Assembly: GCA_016931995.1 (NCBI GenBank)
Contig: JAFGDS010000102.1
Location: 64,001-120,260 of the forward strand
DNA: 56,260 bases
Direction of reading: 5' to 3'
Origin: Pirellulales bacterium
GTDB taxonomy: Bacteria; Planctomycetota; Planctomycetia; Pirellulales; Thermoguttaceae
Shown here piece after piece: positions 14,992 through 23,242 of this stretch; the first letter of the stretch is position 1, and every line of letters starts with the position of its first letter. A program made the translations under genes and the position numbers. The notes under the pieces were generated by a model that was given only the letters and a program-made list of their open reading frames with translations, was not told the DNA's origin and made no database searches.

Positions 14992-16305
14992 GTGCCAAGC
15001 AACGTGAGACGCGTTGAGATTCCCACGCTCGGACCGGCGCGGTTCGCTTCGCCGCTCAAACGATCCACCTTGCGGGGCGACGGGCTGGGCCGGTTCATCG
15101 CCGAGAGCCGCTGGGTCCGCCACGCCATCGACCTCGACGAAAGCCATCCGGCCCCGGAGGAACTCCTGTTCGAGAAGGCCGGCGCTCGGGAGCGGCTCTT
15201 CTTCGATCCGGCGAAAACCCGCGCCGCCGTGGTCACCTGCGGCGGCCTCTGCCCGGGCTTGAACAACGTCATCCGCTCGATCTTCCTCGAGCTGGCGATG
15301 AACTACGGCGTGCCCGAGGTGCTGGGCATCCGCTACGGCTACGAGGGACTCAATCCCAAGGTCGGGCTCCCGCCCTTGCGGCTTTCCATGGAGTATGTCG
15401 ACAACATCCACGAGGAAGGCGGCTCCGTGCTCGGCTCGTCGCGCGGCGAGCAGGACCCGGCCGTGATCGTCGATTTCCTCCAGCAGCGGAAGATCGACGT
15501 TCTCTTCTGCGTCGGCGGCGACGGCACCCAACGCGGAGCGCACCGGATCCACGAAGAAGTACATCGCCGCGGACTGCCCATCGCCGTGGTGGGCATCCCC
15601 AAAACGATCGACAACGACATCGCCTATTGCGAGCAGAGCTTCGGGCTCATCACGGCCGTCGAACAGGCCGACGCGGTCCTCCGCGGGGCGCACGCCGAAG
15701 CCCGCGGCGCCCGCAACGGCATCGGCCTGGTCAAGGTGATGGGCCGCGACGCCGGGTTCATCGCCGCCCTGGCCACGCTGGCCAGCCAAGAGGTCAATTT
15801 CACGCTCATCCCGGAACTGCCCTTCGCCTTGGACGGACCGGGCGGATTCCTCGCGGCGCTCGAGCGCCGGATCCTCGATCGGCAGCATGCCCTGATCGTC
15901 GTCGCCGAAGGCGCCGGGCAGGATCTCATGGGAACAAAATGCCAGGCTCGCGACGCCTCGGGCAATCTCCTGCACAACGACGTCGGCCCGTTCCTCAAAG
16001 GACGCATTGCCGAACATTTCGCCGCGCGCGGAATTCCGGTCTCGATCAAGTACATCGACCCCAGCTACACGATCCGCAGCGTGTCGGCCAACTGCGAGGA
16101 TAGCATCCTCTGCGACCAGTTCGCCCGGCGGGCGGTTCACGCCGCCATGGCCGGCAAGACCGACGTGCTCGTGTGCACGTGCCACCGCACGTTCATCCAC
16201 GTGCCCATCGCCATGGCCACCGCCAGCAAGCGCCGCGTCGACGTGGAGGGCGAGATGTGGAGTCTCGTCCTGAGCGCCACCGGCCAGCCGCCGCGGTTTG
16301 GGTGA
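14992..16305 (+). CDS. 6-phosphofructokinase, long form (ATP-type active site predicted)
   Basis: This 437-residue enzyme phosphorylates fructose 6-phosphate in glycolysis. It starts at GTG 14992 with GGGAGG about 8 bases upstream. Motifs in order: TCGGLCPGLNNVIR near 81-94, GGDGTQRGA near 176-184, PKTIDNDIAY near 203-212, and GLVKVMGRDAGF near 246-257. In this superfamily Gly in GGDGT favours ATP, while Lys in PKTIDND is usual in pyrophosphate enzymes. The combination GGDGT plus PKTIDND is known from long ATP-dependent enzymes of plants and trypanosomes. The N-terminal extension of about 75 residues also fits that group. Donor use is predicted, not proven. Confidence 0.9.
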   Translation: MPSNVRRVEIPTLGPARFASPLKRSTLRGDGLGRFIAESRWVRHAIDLDESHPAPEELLFEKAGARERLFFDPAKTRAAVVTCGGLCPGLNNVIRSIFLELAMNYGVPEVLGIRYGYEGLNPKVGLPPLRLSMEYVDNIHEEGGSVLGSSRGEQDPAVIVDFLQQRKIDVLFCVGGDGTQRGAHRIHEEVHRRGLPIAVVGIPKTIDNDIAYCEQSFGLITAVEQADAVLRGAHAEARGARNGIGLVKVMGRDAGFIAALATLASQEVNFTLIPELPFALDGPGGFLAALERRILDRQHALIVVAEGAGQDLMGTKCQARDASGNLLHNDVGPFLKGRIAEHFAARGIPVSIKYIDPSYTIRSVSANCEDSILCDQFARRAVHAAMAGKTDVLVCTCHRTFIHVPIAMATASKRRVDVEGEMWSLVLSATGQPPRFG

Positions 16306-16319
16306 AGGACGGCAAGAGA

Positions 16320-16575
16320 TCACCACGGAGACACGGAGACGGAGAGAAAGGGGAGAAACCACGGATGAACACGGATAAACGCGGATGACGGGAGGATATG
16401 GAACCGCGAATGACCGAGCGAAACGGCGGGTTTGCGGCCGTGGGCATCCGCATTGAACGCCCCGCTCTCATTCATCCGCTATTCCATCCCATCGTCGTCG
16501 AAACTCCGCCCGCGTCCATCTGCGGCTTCTTGCCTTCATCTCTTCTTTTCCTCCGTCTCCGTGCCTCCGTGGTGA
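16320..16575. repeat. Inverted repeat element with CACGGAG arms between convergent genes
   Basis: The left arm CACCACGGAGACACGGAGAC (from 16320) and right arm GTCTCCGTGCCTCCGTGGTG (to about 16574) are inverted and nearly complementary, with about 205 bases between them. Inside are ACGGATGAACACGGATAAAC and its partial complement near 16470. The element fills almost the whole gap between the ends of the phosphofructokinase and PilT genes and could end transcription from both sides. A similar element occurs at 44288-44372. Confidence 0.7.
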
Positions 16576-16586
16576 ACTGACTCGCG

Positions 16587-17765
16587 TCAGTCGGTGGCCT
16601 TCATCCCGCCCTCGAAGCCCAGCAGCGTGCGGAGGCGGTCGGGGTGCAACGACGAGCGCAGGGCGGTGCCCCGGTCGATAAACCCTTGCTTGTGTAGCTC
16701 CAGGAGCGAGAAGTTGAAGCTGCGCATGCCGTCCTGGCCGCTGTCGATAATGCCCTCCAGGCGGTTCTCCTCGCCGCGCTCGATGTACATTTTCACGGCC
16801 GTGTTGTTGATGAGCACCTCGGTGGCCGGCACGCGCGAGACGCCCGGCTTTCCGGAGGGCAGCAGCATTTGATTCATGATGGCGATGAGCGTCGTGCTCA
16901 GGTTTCGCCGGACGGCCTCCTTCTCGGCCTCGTCGAAGAAGTTGAGGATGCGGTAGAAGGTCTGGATGGCCTCGGCCGTGTGCAGCGACGTGAGGACGAG
17001 GTGACCCGTTTCGGCCGCGGTGATGGCGGTCCTCACGGTGTCGGCGTCGCGCATTTCGCCGATGACGATGACGTCGGGATCCTCGCGGACCACGGCCCGC
17101 AGGGCCTCGGCATACGTCGGGAAGTCCTGGCCCAGCTCGCGCTGGTTGATCCGGGATTTTTGGTTTTCGATGATGAACTCGATGGGGTCTTCGATCGTGA
17201 CGAAGTGCTTCATTTCCCGCTGGTTGATGTAGTTGACCATGGCGGCCAGCGTGGTCGACTTGCCGCTGCCCGTCTCGCCGCCCACCACGATGATCCCCTT
17301 GGGCCGCAGCCGGATCGCGGATTCGTAGACGGCCGGAAGGGTGAGTTGCTCGAAGGTGGGAATCTCGAGCTTGATCCGCCGGATCGCCGCGGCCATGGAG
17401 CCGCGCGTTTTGTAGAGTTGGACGCGGTACCGGACCCGCTTCTTCTCGTTCTCCCGGATCTGAACCATGGTCTCGTAGGCGTAATCGACGTAGCCTTGTT
17501 CGGCATAGATACGCTTGAGCTTGTCGTTGAGCGTGCAGGCCATGATGCGATCGACGTCGTGCTCGCCCAGGCCGTCGCCCTTCTGGAAGGCAAACCGCCC
17601 CGGCAGGCGGAAGTAGGGCGTTTCGCCGCGCATCATGTGGATGTCGGACGCCTCGATCCGCTCGGCCGTCTGAAACAACCGCATGAGGAGAGCCCCGCCG
17701 TCGGCCCCAATCCCGATGCTCGATAGCGACAGGTCGTTCTGGGAAGGATCGTGGACATTGTCCAT
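16587..17765 (-). CDS. pilT: Type IV pilus retraction ATPase, PilT/PilU family
   Basis: A 392-residue cytoplasmic hexameric ATPase expected to power pilus retraction. Walker A is GGETGSGKST near 162-171, the Asp box contains FVTIEDPIEF, Walker B is VIVIGEMRD near 230-238, and the His box is LTSLHTAEA. The end of the protein (GMRSFNFSLLELHKQGFIDR) resembles PilU more than PilT, so PilU is an alternative name. The start is the ATG at 17765. No pilin or pilus-assembly genes lie nearby; in planctomycetes this gene is often isolated. Confidence 0.88.
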   Translation of the reverse strand: MDNVHDPSQNDLSLSSIGIGADGGALLMRLFQTAERIEASDIHMMRGETPYFRLPGRFAFQKGDGLGEHDVDRIMACTLNDKLKRIYAEQGYVDYAYETMVQIRENEKKRVRYRVQLYKTRGSMAAAIRRIKLEIPTFEQLTLPAVYESAIRLRPKGIIVVGGETGSGKSTTLAAMVNYINQREMKHFVTIEDPIEFIIENQKSRINQRELGQDFPTYAEALRAVVREDPDVIVIGEMRDADTVRTAITAAETGHLVLTSLHTAEAIQTFYRILNFFDEAEKEAVRRNLSTTLIAIMNQMLLPSGKPGVSRVPATEVLINNTAVKMYIERGEENRLEGIIDSGQDGMRSFNFSLLELHKQGFIDRGTALRSSLHPDRLRTLLGFEGGMKATD

Positions 17766-18218
17766 GGTCGCGGCTCCTGGTCTTGATTACCGCCGGGAAT
17801 TCGTCCGAGGGACGCCGATATTGGCCATAGGCGTTATTCTCCCCGCGGACGGTAAACAGGCAAGAGACGTCGCAAACGGCCGGCTACGTCCGATCGCGTT
17901 CTTCCCTGTCTATTGGGTGGGGTGGTTTACCCATTCTCGCGCCGTGGTCGCCTGACAAGAAGATTGATGAAACCGAGTCGCTCCTGTACACTTCGGCACG
18001 TCATGGCAAGCCACGTCATCCCGAGCGTAGCGAACACGTCATCCCGAGCGCAGCGAACACGTCATCCTGAGCGCAGCGAAGGATCTCCTTGGCGGCGCTC
18101 CATGCAAGATGCTTCGCTTCGCTCAGCATGACAGCGTCCCGTCGGCATGACGGCGTGGATCGGCTGCTGGAACCGGCGCTGGACCGGTAGTCCTTCTCTT
18201 CTTCCTGGAGGTAATACG
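17766..18218. repeat. Gap with a triple 23-base tandem repeat and a hairpin arm
   Basis: Three tandem 23-base units, consensus CACGTCATCCCGAGCGCAGC plus GAA, run from 18012 to 18080 with single-base changes. The third continues into GGATCTC and is answered by an inverted arm GATGCTTCGCTTCGCTCAGC (from 18109). It is a member of the TCATCCTGAGCG repeat family found at six other places in the window. The rest of the gap must carry the divergent promoters of pilT and mscL, but none was recognised. Confidence 0.75.
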
Positions 18219-18638
18219 ATGGGAATGCTCAAGGAGTTCCGCGATTTCGCGATGAAAGGCAACGTGGTGGACATGGCCGTGGGCATCATCATCGGCGGGG
18301 CGTTCGGCAAGATCGTCTCGTCGTTGGTCAGCGACGTCATCATGCCGCCGATCGGCCTGCTGTTGGGCGGGGCCGACTTCTCGCATCTTGCCTGGACGAT
18401 CCGCGCGAAAACAGATACGGCGGCGGCCGTGACGATCAATTACGGCATGTTCATCAATACCGTGCTCGATTTCCTGATCGTCGCGGCGGCGATCTTCCTC
18501 GTCATCAAACAGATGAACCGTCTGCGACAGTCAAAACCAGAACCGCCCGCCGCGCCGACCACGAAACCCTGTCCGCGGTGCTTCACCCAAATCGCCGTTC
18601 AGGCCACCCGCTGCCCCGCATGCACGTCGGAGTTGTAG
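18219..18638 (+). CDS. mscL: Large-conductance mechanosensitive channel with C-terminal zinc ribbon
   Basis: A 139-residue inner-membrane channel that opens under high membrane tension after osmotic downshock. The MscL signature is clear at the N terminus: [20 protein letters not shown] and [20 protein letters not shown], followed by a periplasmic loop and a second helix (about 75-98). The start ATG 18219 has GGAG about 9 bases upstream. After the usual end the protein continues with CPRC and CPAC pairs (Cys118, 121, 132, 135), predicted to bind zinc. Channel function is secure; the role of the ribbon is unknown. Confidence 0.93.
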   Translation: MGMLKEFRDFAMKGNVVDMAVGIIIGGAFGKIVSSLVSDVIMPPIGLLLGGADFSHLAWTIRAKTDTAAAVTINYGMFINTVLDFLIVAAAIFLVIKQMNRLRQSKPEPPAAPTTKPCPRCFTQIAVQATRCPACTSEL

Positions 18639-18932
18639 GCGGTCTGACGGGGACTATCCCAATTTTCGCGCCAGTGAAAAGGGGACTGTCCCTTTTGCCG
18701 GCCCTTGTCGCTGCGTGCTTGGCGCCACTGCTGGTTTGTCCAGCAATCGTTACCGGGCAGGCCGCGTGATCGTCACAGACCGACGATCCAGCGTCAGAAG
18801 TAACCTAGAATTGACTGGTGCCGCTGGGTGCTGGGTGCCATGTCCACGCTTGCGTGGACATGCCGTTCCAAACGTGGACGTGGCGCCGCGAACGAATTTG
18901 CCCAGCACGGAAGCCCATCCCGGAGCCGAGCC
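18639..18932. repeat. Gap with GGGGACTGTCCC and CACTGCTGG repeats
   Basis: Two copies of GGGGACTATCCC/GGGGACTGTCCC followed by TTTT or TTTCGCG occur between 18649 and 18697. A copy of GCCACTGCTGGTTTGTCCAG is at about 18723-18742. The same types of element occur at 41889-41936 and 21984-22061. GTCCACGCTTGCGTGGACAT at 18842-18861 forms a perfect short hairpin. No gene is apparent. Confidence 0.6.
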
Positions 18933-19139
18933 ATGAGCATCCTGCCAGATATTTCCTACGCGGAGTGGGCCCTGTTGGTCGAGCTGCTCGAGCGGGAGCA
19001 GAACACCTTGCCCGAGGAAATCGACCACTCCGGCCTCGCCCACGTCAAGGTCGATCTCGAACAGCGTCTCGAAACGGTCGACAACCTGCTTGAGCGTCTT
19101 CAGGCCGTGGGCTGCCCCGAATACGCCGACGCGACCTGA
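18933..19139 (+). CDS. Small acidic helical protein, unknown
   Basis: A 68-residue protein from ATG 18933. It is acidic and largely helical by sequence (EWALLVELLEREQNTLPEEI, VKVDLEQRLETVDNLLERLQ), with a hint of coiled coil at 40-60. CGGAGCC about 10 bases upstream is a weak ribosome binding site. I do not recognise a family. It is supported by codon-like composition and by position, ending 34 bases before a hairpin in a convergent gap. Confidence 0.5.
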   Translation: MSILPDISYAEWALLVELLEREQNTLPEEIDHSGLAHVKVDLEQRLETVDNLLERLQAVGCPEYADAT

Positions 19140-19172
19140 CGCGCGTTCCAGAACGCCTTTCTCAATGCGAAT

Positions 19173-19244
19173 GTCATCCTGAGCGTAGCGAAGGATCTCG
19201 TTAGCACTGCCCGGCGGGAGATCCTTCGCTTCGCTCAGGATGAC
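19173..19244. repeat. TCATCCTGAGCG hairpin between convergent genes
   Basis: GTCATCCTGAGCGTAGCGAA and its complement TTCGCTTCGCTCAGGATGAC, each extended by GGATCTC/GAGATCC, form a near-perfect inverted repeat of about 26 bases per arm with a 20-base loop. It sits between the ends of the small plus-strand gene and the minus-strand J-like gene, a good place for a two-way terminator. Confidence 0.8.
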
Positions 19245-19278
19245 GTGTAGGCGGGAGGCCTCCCGAGAAAACACCGTT

Positions 19279-20268
19279 TTAGCGCGACCACTTGGGGATC
19301 GCGACGAACGTAACCGCCGCGGCGACCGTGGCGACGACGACGGTGATGATGAGGTCGAGCACGCCCAGGCGGTACATCCCGCCGCGAAGCGGGGCGAAGA
19401 TCAGGAACACGCAGAGCATCACCGCCAGATTGAACGCGACGATCGTCACGAGCAACTGCTGGCGCTTCGCCTCGGCGCTGGTGGGGGCGGGTCGCGGGGC
19501 GGGCGCGGCCGTTTCGCCCGGCGGCGCCGCGGCCTTCGCGACGGCCGGAGCGTCCGGCGGATAGTACTTCGCCAGCGCCTGGTTGATGCTCGCCGCCGTG
19601 CATAAAACCGTCCGCACCTGCTTGCCCAGTCGCAGACGCAGGTCTTCCTCCACGTCGGGCACGAGCGGATTGGGCGAGGCCATGAGGATCTGGCTCTCGT
19701 CGGCCATGACCGGCACGCAGGAGTGCTGCCGCGCGGTGGGTGGGGGGATCAGCGGCACGATCGCCTCGGCCACGCCCACGTCGTCCAGCTCCACATACGG
19801 CAGGCCAATCGCCTCGGCATAGGCCAGCATCACGACGTCGGCGGTAGCCAGCTTCTGCTGCAACACGGCGTCGCGGACCTCGAGGCCAACGGCCTTGGCG
19901 AAGTTGCGGGCTTTGTCCAACTGGGCCGCATCGACAATTTTGTTGGCCAGCAGGATCTCCTCGAACGACCGGCGTCGCAGGCCGCCCGCGTCTTTCCGGC
20001 CCAGCGTGGCGTCGTATTCGCGTTTGCGCTGGGCGTCGGTCAGGCAGAGCATCGCCCGGGCAAGCTCGTTCAAGAGGGCTTGCGACTCCGCGGCGAAGTC
20101 GCCGGAAGCGAATTTCCGCACGTGCGCGTTCATCTTGCGGTAGTGCGCGCGGATCTTCGCGGCGTCGTCCTCGAAAGGCGGCAATCGCAGAAGCTGATAG
20201 TGGCTCAGCGGCCGAGTGGTCTCCTGAATGCCGAGCCAGTCGCGGTAGACGTCTAGGTCCTTCGCCAT
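19279..20268 (-). CDS. Membrane protein with J-like domain and GspE N-terminal (MshEN) domain
   Basis: This 329-residue protein begins at ATG 20268 (MAKDLDVYRDWLG). Residues about 20-85 form a J-domain-like helical hairpin (HYQLLRLPPFEDDAAKIRAH, then LLNELARAMLCLTDAQRKRE and YD), but the HPD tripeptide needed to stimulate Hsp70 is absent. Residues about 95-235 match the N-terminal domain of type II secretion ATPases: IGLPYVELDD, then VPLIPPPTARQHSCVPV and SINQALAKYY. Such MshEN domains can bind cyclic di-GMP. Two membrane helices follow an Ala/Pro linker (about 273-293 and 300-325). It lies 50 bases downstream of the Hsp70-like gene, in the same operon. Domain calls are from motifs seen by eye. 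Confidence 0.72.
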   Translation of the reverse strand: MAKDLDVYRDWLGIQETTRPLSHYQLLRLPPFEDDAAKIRAHYRKMNAHVRKFASGDFAAESQALLNELARAMLCLTDAQRKREYDATLGRKDAGGLRRRSFEEILLANKIVDAAQLDKARNFAKAVGLEVRDAVLQQKLATADVVMLAYAEAIGLPYVELDDVGVAEAIVPLIPPPTARQHSCVPVMADESQILMASPNPLVPDVEEDLRLRLGKQVRTVLCTAASINQALAKYYPPDAPAVAKAAAPPGETAAPAPRPAPTSAEAKRQQLLVTIVAFNLAVMLCVFLIFAPLRGGMYRLGVLDLIITVVVATVAAAVTFVAIPKWSR

Positions 20269-20318
20269 GGGTCGATACCGGCAATGCGGGGTGGCGGGGC
20301 GGCAGGCGCGCCCGTGGG

Positions 20319-21896
20319 TCATTCAACAGTGTATTCGTTGGCCAACGTGGAGAAGGCGTCGATCTGCTGCTCGCTCAGGCCGCCCCGGCGCTCGATCTGG
20401 ATGGCCGCCTCGCGGCCGCTGGTTTTGTCCCGCGCGGTGACGGAGATCCGGCCGGAGGCGTCGAACGCGTACGTCACTTCGACCGGCGAGCCCTTGGGCA
20501 GCTTGGACGGCAGATCGGTGATGCGGCACTTGCCCAAAAGCGAGCAAGCGACCGGATCGGGCGCGTCGCCCTCGATCACCTGAACGCTCACTCGCGATTG
20601 GCCGTTCTTTCGCGTCCGGAAGGTCTGCGTCACCTCGGCCGGCAAGGGCGTGTTGCGGCGGATCATCACGTGGTTGACCTCCTTGCCGCTTCGCGGATTG
20701 GTGGCCACGACGCCCAACCCGTGCGAGTTGACGTTCTCCTGCTTCACGGAGGCGAGCATCTTGCGGATCTTGTCGGCCATTTCGGAATGGCTGGGCCGGT
20801 GCTTCGCTTCGAGGATGGCGGCGTGGATCGCGGCGCCCTGGGCCACCGACGTGTAGGGCGACAGGCCGGCGTAAGGCTTCTGGCCGGTCACCCGCTCCAG
20901 CATCCGCGGCACCTGCGGCATCAGGGTCGATCCCCCGACCATGACCACCGCGTCCAGCTCGTGGGCGGAAATGCCGGCCTGTTCGATCACCAGTTCGGTC
21001 GTGTCGGCCGTCCGCTGCAAGAGATCGGCCGTCATTGACTCGAACTGGTCCCGCGTGACGGCGATCGTCGAGGCCTTGCCGTGGTAACGGACGGTCAGCT
21101 TGGCTTCGCTCTGGCGCGACAACTCGAGCTTGGCCTCGTCGCAGTCGTTGCGGAGCGTGTGGACCGCCTGGCGCGACTCGCGCAGGTCCATCCCGTGCTT
21201 CGCCTTGAACTCGTCGGCGAGGTAGTCGAGGAGCCGGTCGTTCCAATCGACGCCGCCCAGTTCGACGTCGCCGTCGGTGGCCAAGACGCGGAAGTGGGTG
21301 GGCGTGTATTGAACCACCGTCGCGTCGAACGTCCCGCCGCCCAGATCGAACACGAGCGCCAGCCGGGGATTGTCGAACGTGGGTCCGCTGGCCCCGAGCT
21401 CGCCGCGATGCCACGCGTACGTAAGCGTCGCGGCGGTGGGCTCGTTGATGATGTCGATCACGTGGAAGCCCGCGATCCGGCCCGCGTCCTCGGTGGCCTT
21501 CCGCCGCGCGTCGTTAAAGTAGTAGGGCACGGTGATGACGGCGTTGCCGATCTTGCCGATCCGCTTCTCCGCGTCCTGACGGAGCTTCTTGAGGATCAAC
21601 GCGGAGAGGAATTCGGGCGTGATCTCGCGGCCGTCGAACGTGCGGCGGTACGTGGCGTCGCCCATGCGGCGCTTGATCCGCTCGACGACGTTGTCCGGGT
21701 CTTCCATCGCCGCCCGCATCCGGTTGGGTCCGATCACCACGTGCCGGTCTTCCGTCAGAAGCACCAGACTGGGCGTCTCCTCCTCGTCGTCCTCGTTGGG
21801 CAGCGCCATCGGCGCGCCGTTCTCGTCCAACTGCGCGATCGTCGAAAACGTCGTTCCCAGGTCGATCCCAACCGTCTGGCCTTCGTGGAATTCCAT
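20319..21896 (-). CDS. Hsp70 (DnaK-like) chaperone, shortened C terminus
   Basis: A 525-residue Hsp70 with a complete ATPase domain: GIDLGTTFSTIAQ near 10-22, VFDLGGGTFDATVV near 190, and VVMVGGSTLMPQVPRML near 315-330. A substrate-binding beta domain follows (VSVQVIEGDAPDPVACSLLG; VEVTYAFDASGRISVTARDK). The alpha lid is almost missing: the protein stops about 20 residues after the beta domain, against about 640 residues for standard DnaK. GGGGAG 6 bases upstream supports the start. No grpE or standard dnaJ is nearby, so this is more likely a specialised paralogue working with the adjacent J-like/MshEN protein than the main DnaK. Confidence 0.88.
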   Translation of the reverse strand: MEFHEGQTVGIDLGTTFSTIAQLDENGAPMALPNEDDEEETPSLVLLTEDRHVVIGPNRMRAAMEDPDNVVERIKRRMGDATYRRTFDGREITPEFLSALILKKLRQDAEKRIGKIGNAVITVPYYFNDARRKATEDAGRIAGFHVIDIINEPTAATLTYAWHRGELGASGPTFDNPRLALVFDLGGGTFDATVVQYTPTHFRVLATDGDVELGGVDWNDRLLDYLADEFKAKHGMDLRESRQAVHTLRNDCDEAKLELSRQSEAKLTVRYHGKASTIAVTRDQFESMTADLLQRTADTTELVIEQAGISAHELDAVVMVGGSTLMPQVPRMLERVTGQKPYAGLSPYTSVAQGAAIHAAILEAKHRPSHSEMADKIRKMLASVKQENVNSHGLGVVATNPRSGKEVNHVMIRRNTPLPAEVTQTFRTRKNGQSRVSVQVIEGDAPDPVACSLLGKCRITDLPSKLPKGSPVEVTYAFDASGRISVTARDKTSGREAAIQIERRGGLSEQQIDAFSTLANEYTVE

Positions 21897-21983
21897 CAGT
21901 GCTCCCCGTCTCGTGGTGGTGCGTCTTTCTTGGCCGTTCCTGGCTTGGAACGTGTTTCAAAAACGGCTGCGGCCGGTCCAGGG

Positions 21984-22061
21984 GTGCCACTGCTGGCTTG
22001 TCCAGCAGTGTTTCTCCCGGGGATTTCGCTTTACACTGCTGGACAAGCCAGCAGTGGCACC
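21984..22061. repeat. Long inverted repeat, CCACTGCTGGCTTGTCCAGCAGTG family
   Basis: GGTGCCACTGCTGGCTTGTC (from 21984) and its exact complement (ending 22061) enclose about 22 bases. Each arm also contains its own palindrome CTGCTGG-CCAGCAG. The right arm ends 4 bases before the lipoprotein gene's stop codon. The element fills most of the gap between the lipoprotein and the Hsp70 start. Confidence 0.85.
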
Positions 22062-22065
22062 CATC

Positions 22066-22725
22066 TCAAGGCACGCTCTTAGACGATTCCTCCGAATCCT
22101 TCGCCTCCGATTCCGCCGGCCGACCGCGGAACTTCATGCCGCCGGCCACGGCCAGCAGGTGTGGGCGATACTGCCGGGCGGTACCCGCCTCGGTCCGAAG
22201 CTCAACGACGTACTTGCGGCCCTCGACGACCGTCTCCAGCACGATCCGCTCCAACGCGATGGTCTTCAGATCGGCCGTGGTCTTCGCCCGCTTGCGGTAG
22301 GCCACGCCGAGGAACGGGCCGGCGCGGATCGTCTCGACCGTCGAGGCCGCGTCCTGGGCGTCCGAATCCCCCTCTTCTTCAAGCAGCCGGCCCTCGATTT
22401 CGTTACGGAATTCGTCGACGTTCTCGTCGGTAACGTCGGCGATCTCCTCGTAGCTTGCGGCCGTGATGAGGATGCTCGGATAGCTTTCGGTCCGCGAGAC
22501 GGTGAAACGCGCGATGTACTTGGCGCTTCGCGGGGGCACGTACCAGCCCGCCGGCGGAGCCACCTCGAGACGGCCTTGATCCAGAGGCGGAAGGTAGTCG
22601 CCCAGCTTGGGCGGCGGGCCGGGCGGTGGCTCGGCCGGTGGCGTTTCCGGGCGACCGCAACCAACCACCAGAACCCAAGGCGCCACCCACCGACCGAACT
22701 GCTGGAGACGAAGTCGTTCGATCAT
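22066..22725 (-). CDS. Putative lipoprotein, unknown function
   Basis: A 219-residue protein with an N-terminal hydrophobic stretch ending in the lipobox VVGC (Cys23), then a proline-rich linker (PPAEPPPGPPP, about 31-41). The mature part has beta-rich segments such as KYIARFTVSRTESYPSILIT. It contains an acidic stretch EEEGDSDAQDAA. The C-terminal half includes LERIVLETVVEGRKYVVELR. I do not recognise a domain. It lies just upstream of the Hsp70 gene on the same strand, separated by a repeat, so co-expression is uncertain. Confidence 0.68.
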   Translation of the reverse strand: MIERLRLQQFGRWVAPWVLVVGCGRPETPPAEPPPGPPPKLGDYLPPLDQGRLEVAPPAGWYVPPRSAKYIARFTVSRTESYPSILITAASYEEIADVTDENVDEFRNEIEGRLLEEEGDSDAQDAASTVETIRAGPFLGVAYRKRAKTTADLKTIALERIVLETVVEGRKYVVELRTEAGTARQYRPHLLAVAGGMKFRGRPAESEAKDSEESSKSVP

Positions 22726-22769
22726 CGATCGCTTGCCTTCGTGGCAGCCGCTTGCCGAACTCGGCGCGG

Positions 22770-23084
22770 TTATTCTTCGATCACTTCTTTAACGATCCGG
22801 ACGAAATGGGGCGTCTTCTGCGAGGCGCTCAATTGCTCGGCCTTCTTCTCGGCCTCGTCCCGCTCGGCATACTCGAACAGAGCCACCTGGCGGAGCGACT
22901 GGTTGAACACGCCCCAGAACGCCTTCAGCCGCACCTCCTTGGTCACCTTGGCCCGGCTCTTCCGTTTGACGGCCGGCTTGGCCACCGGCGTCTTCTTCAC
23001 GGTCTCCTTCTTCTCGGACGTGGAACGCTCGGCGGCCTCGGCTTCCTCGCGCAACTGCTTGCGGTTGACTATTTTGCGAGCCAT
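22770..23084 (-). CDS. Small basic protein, unknown
   Basis: A 104-residue cytoplasmic protein. Start MARKIVNRKQL at 23084 is preceded by GAGGG 7 bases upstream; an earlier Met would add residues with no such site. The N-terminal half is lysine-rich and disordered (ETVKKTPVAKPAVKRKSRAK). The C-terminal half is compact: LKAFWGVFNQSLRQVALFEY, then AERDEAEKKAEQL and HFVRIVKEVIEE. The basic tail could bind nucleic acid, which is inference. I associate similar proteins only with planctomycetes. Confidence 0.65.
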   Translation of the reverse strand: MARKIVNRKQLREEAEAAERSTSEKKETVKKTPVAKPAVKRKSRAKVTKEVRLKAFWGVFNQSLRQVALFEYAERDEAEKKAEQLSASQKTPHFVRIVKEVIEE

Positions 23085-23242
23085 TCTTATCCCTCGGGGG
23101 GGTGGGAGCCAATGGACAGGGCACAGCAACCACGGTCCCCTCCTACGGGGAGACCACTGATTAGGGGTTGGCCCGACCTGCCCTTACCATCATATCCGAT
23201 CGAATCCGCTCTGAACAGGGCACGGCAGACGGGTCCGCTGGG

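Noticed and set aside
13758-15272. 504-codon minus-strand frame opposite the SPOR-like gene
   Set aside because: No family features, and the plus-strand gene has an AAGGAGG site and signal peptide.
14938-16362. 474-codon minus-strand frame opposite phosphofructokinase
   Set aside because: Shadow of a well-supported plus-strand enzyme, no recognisable motifs.
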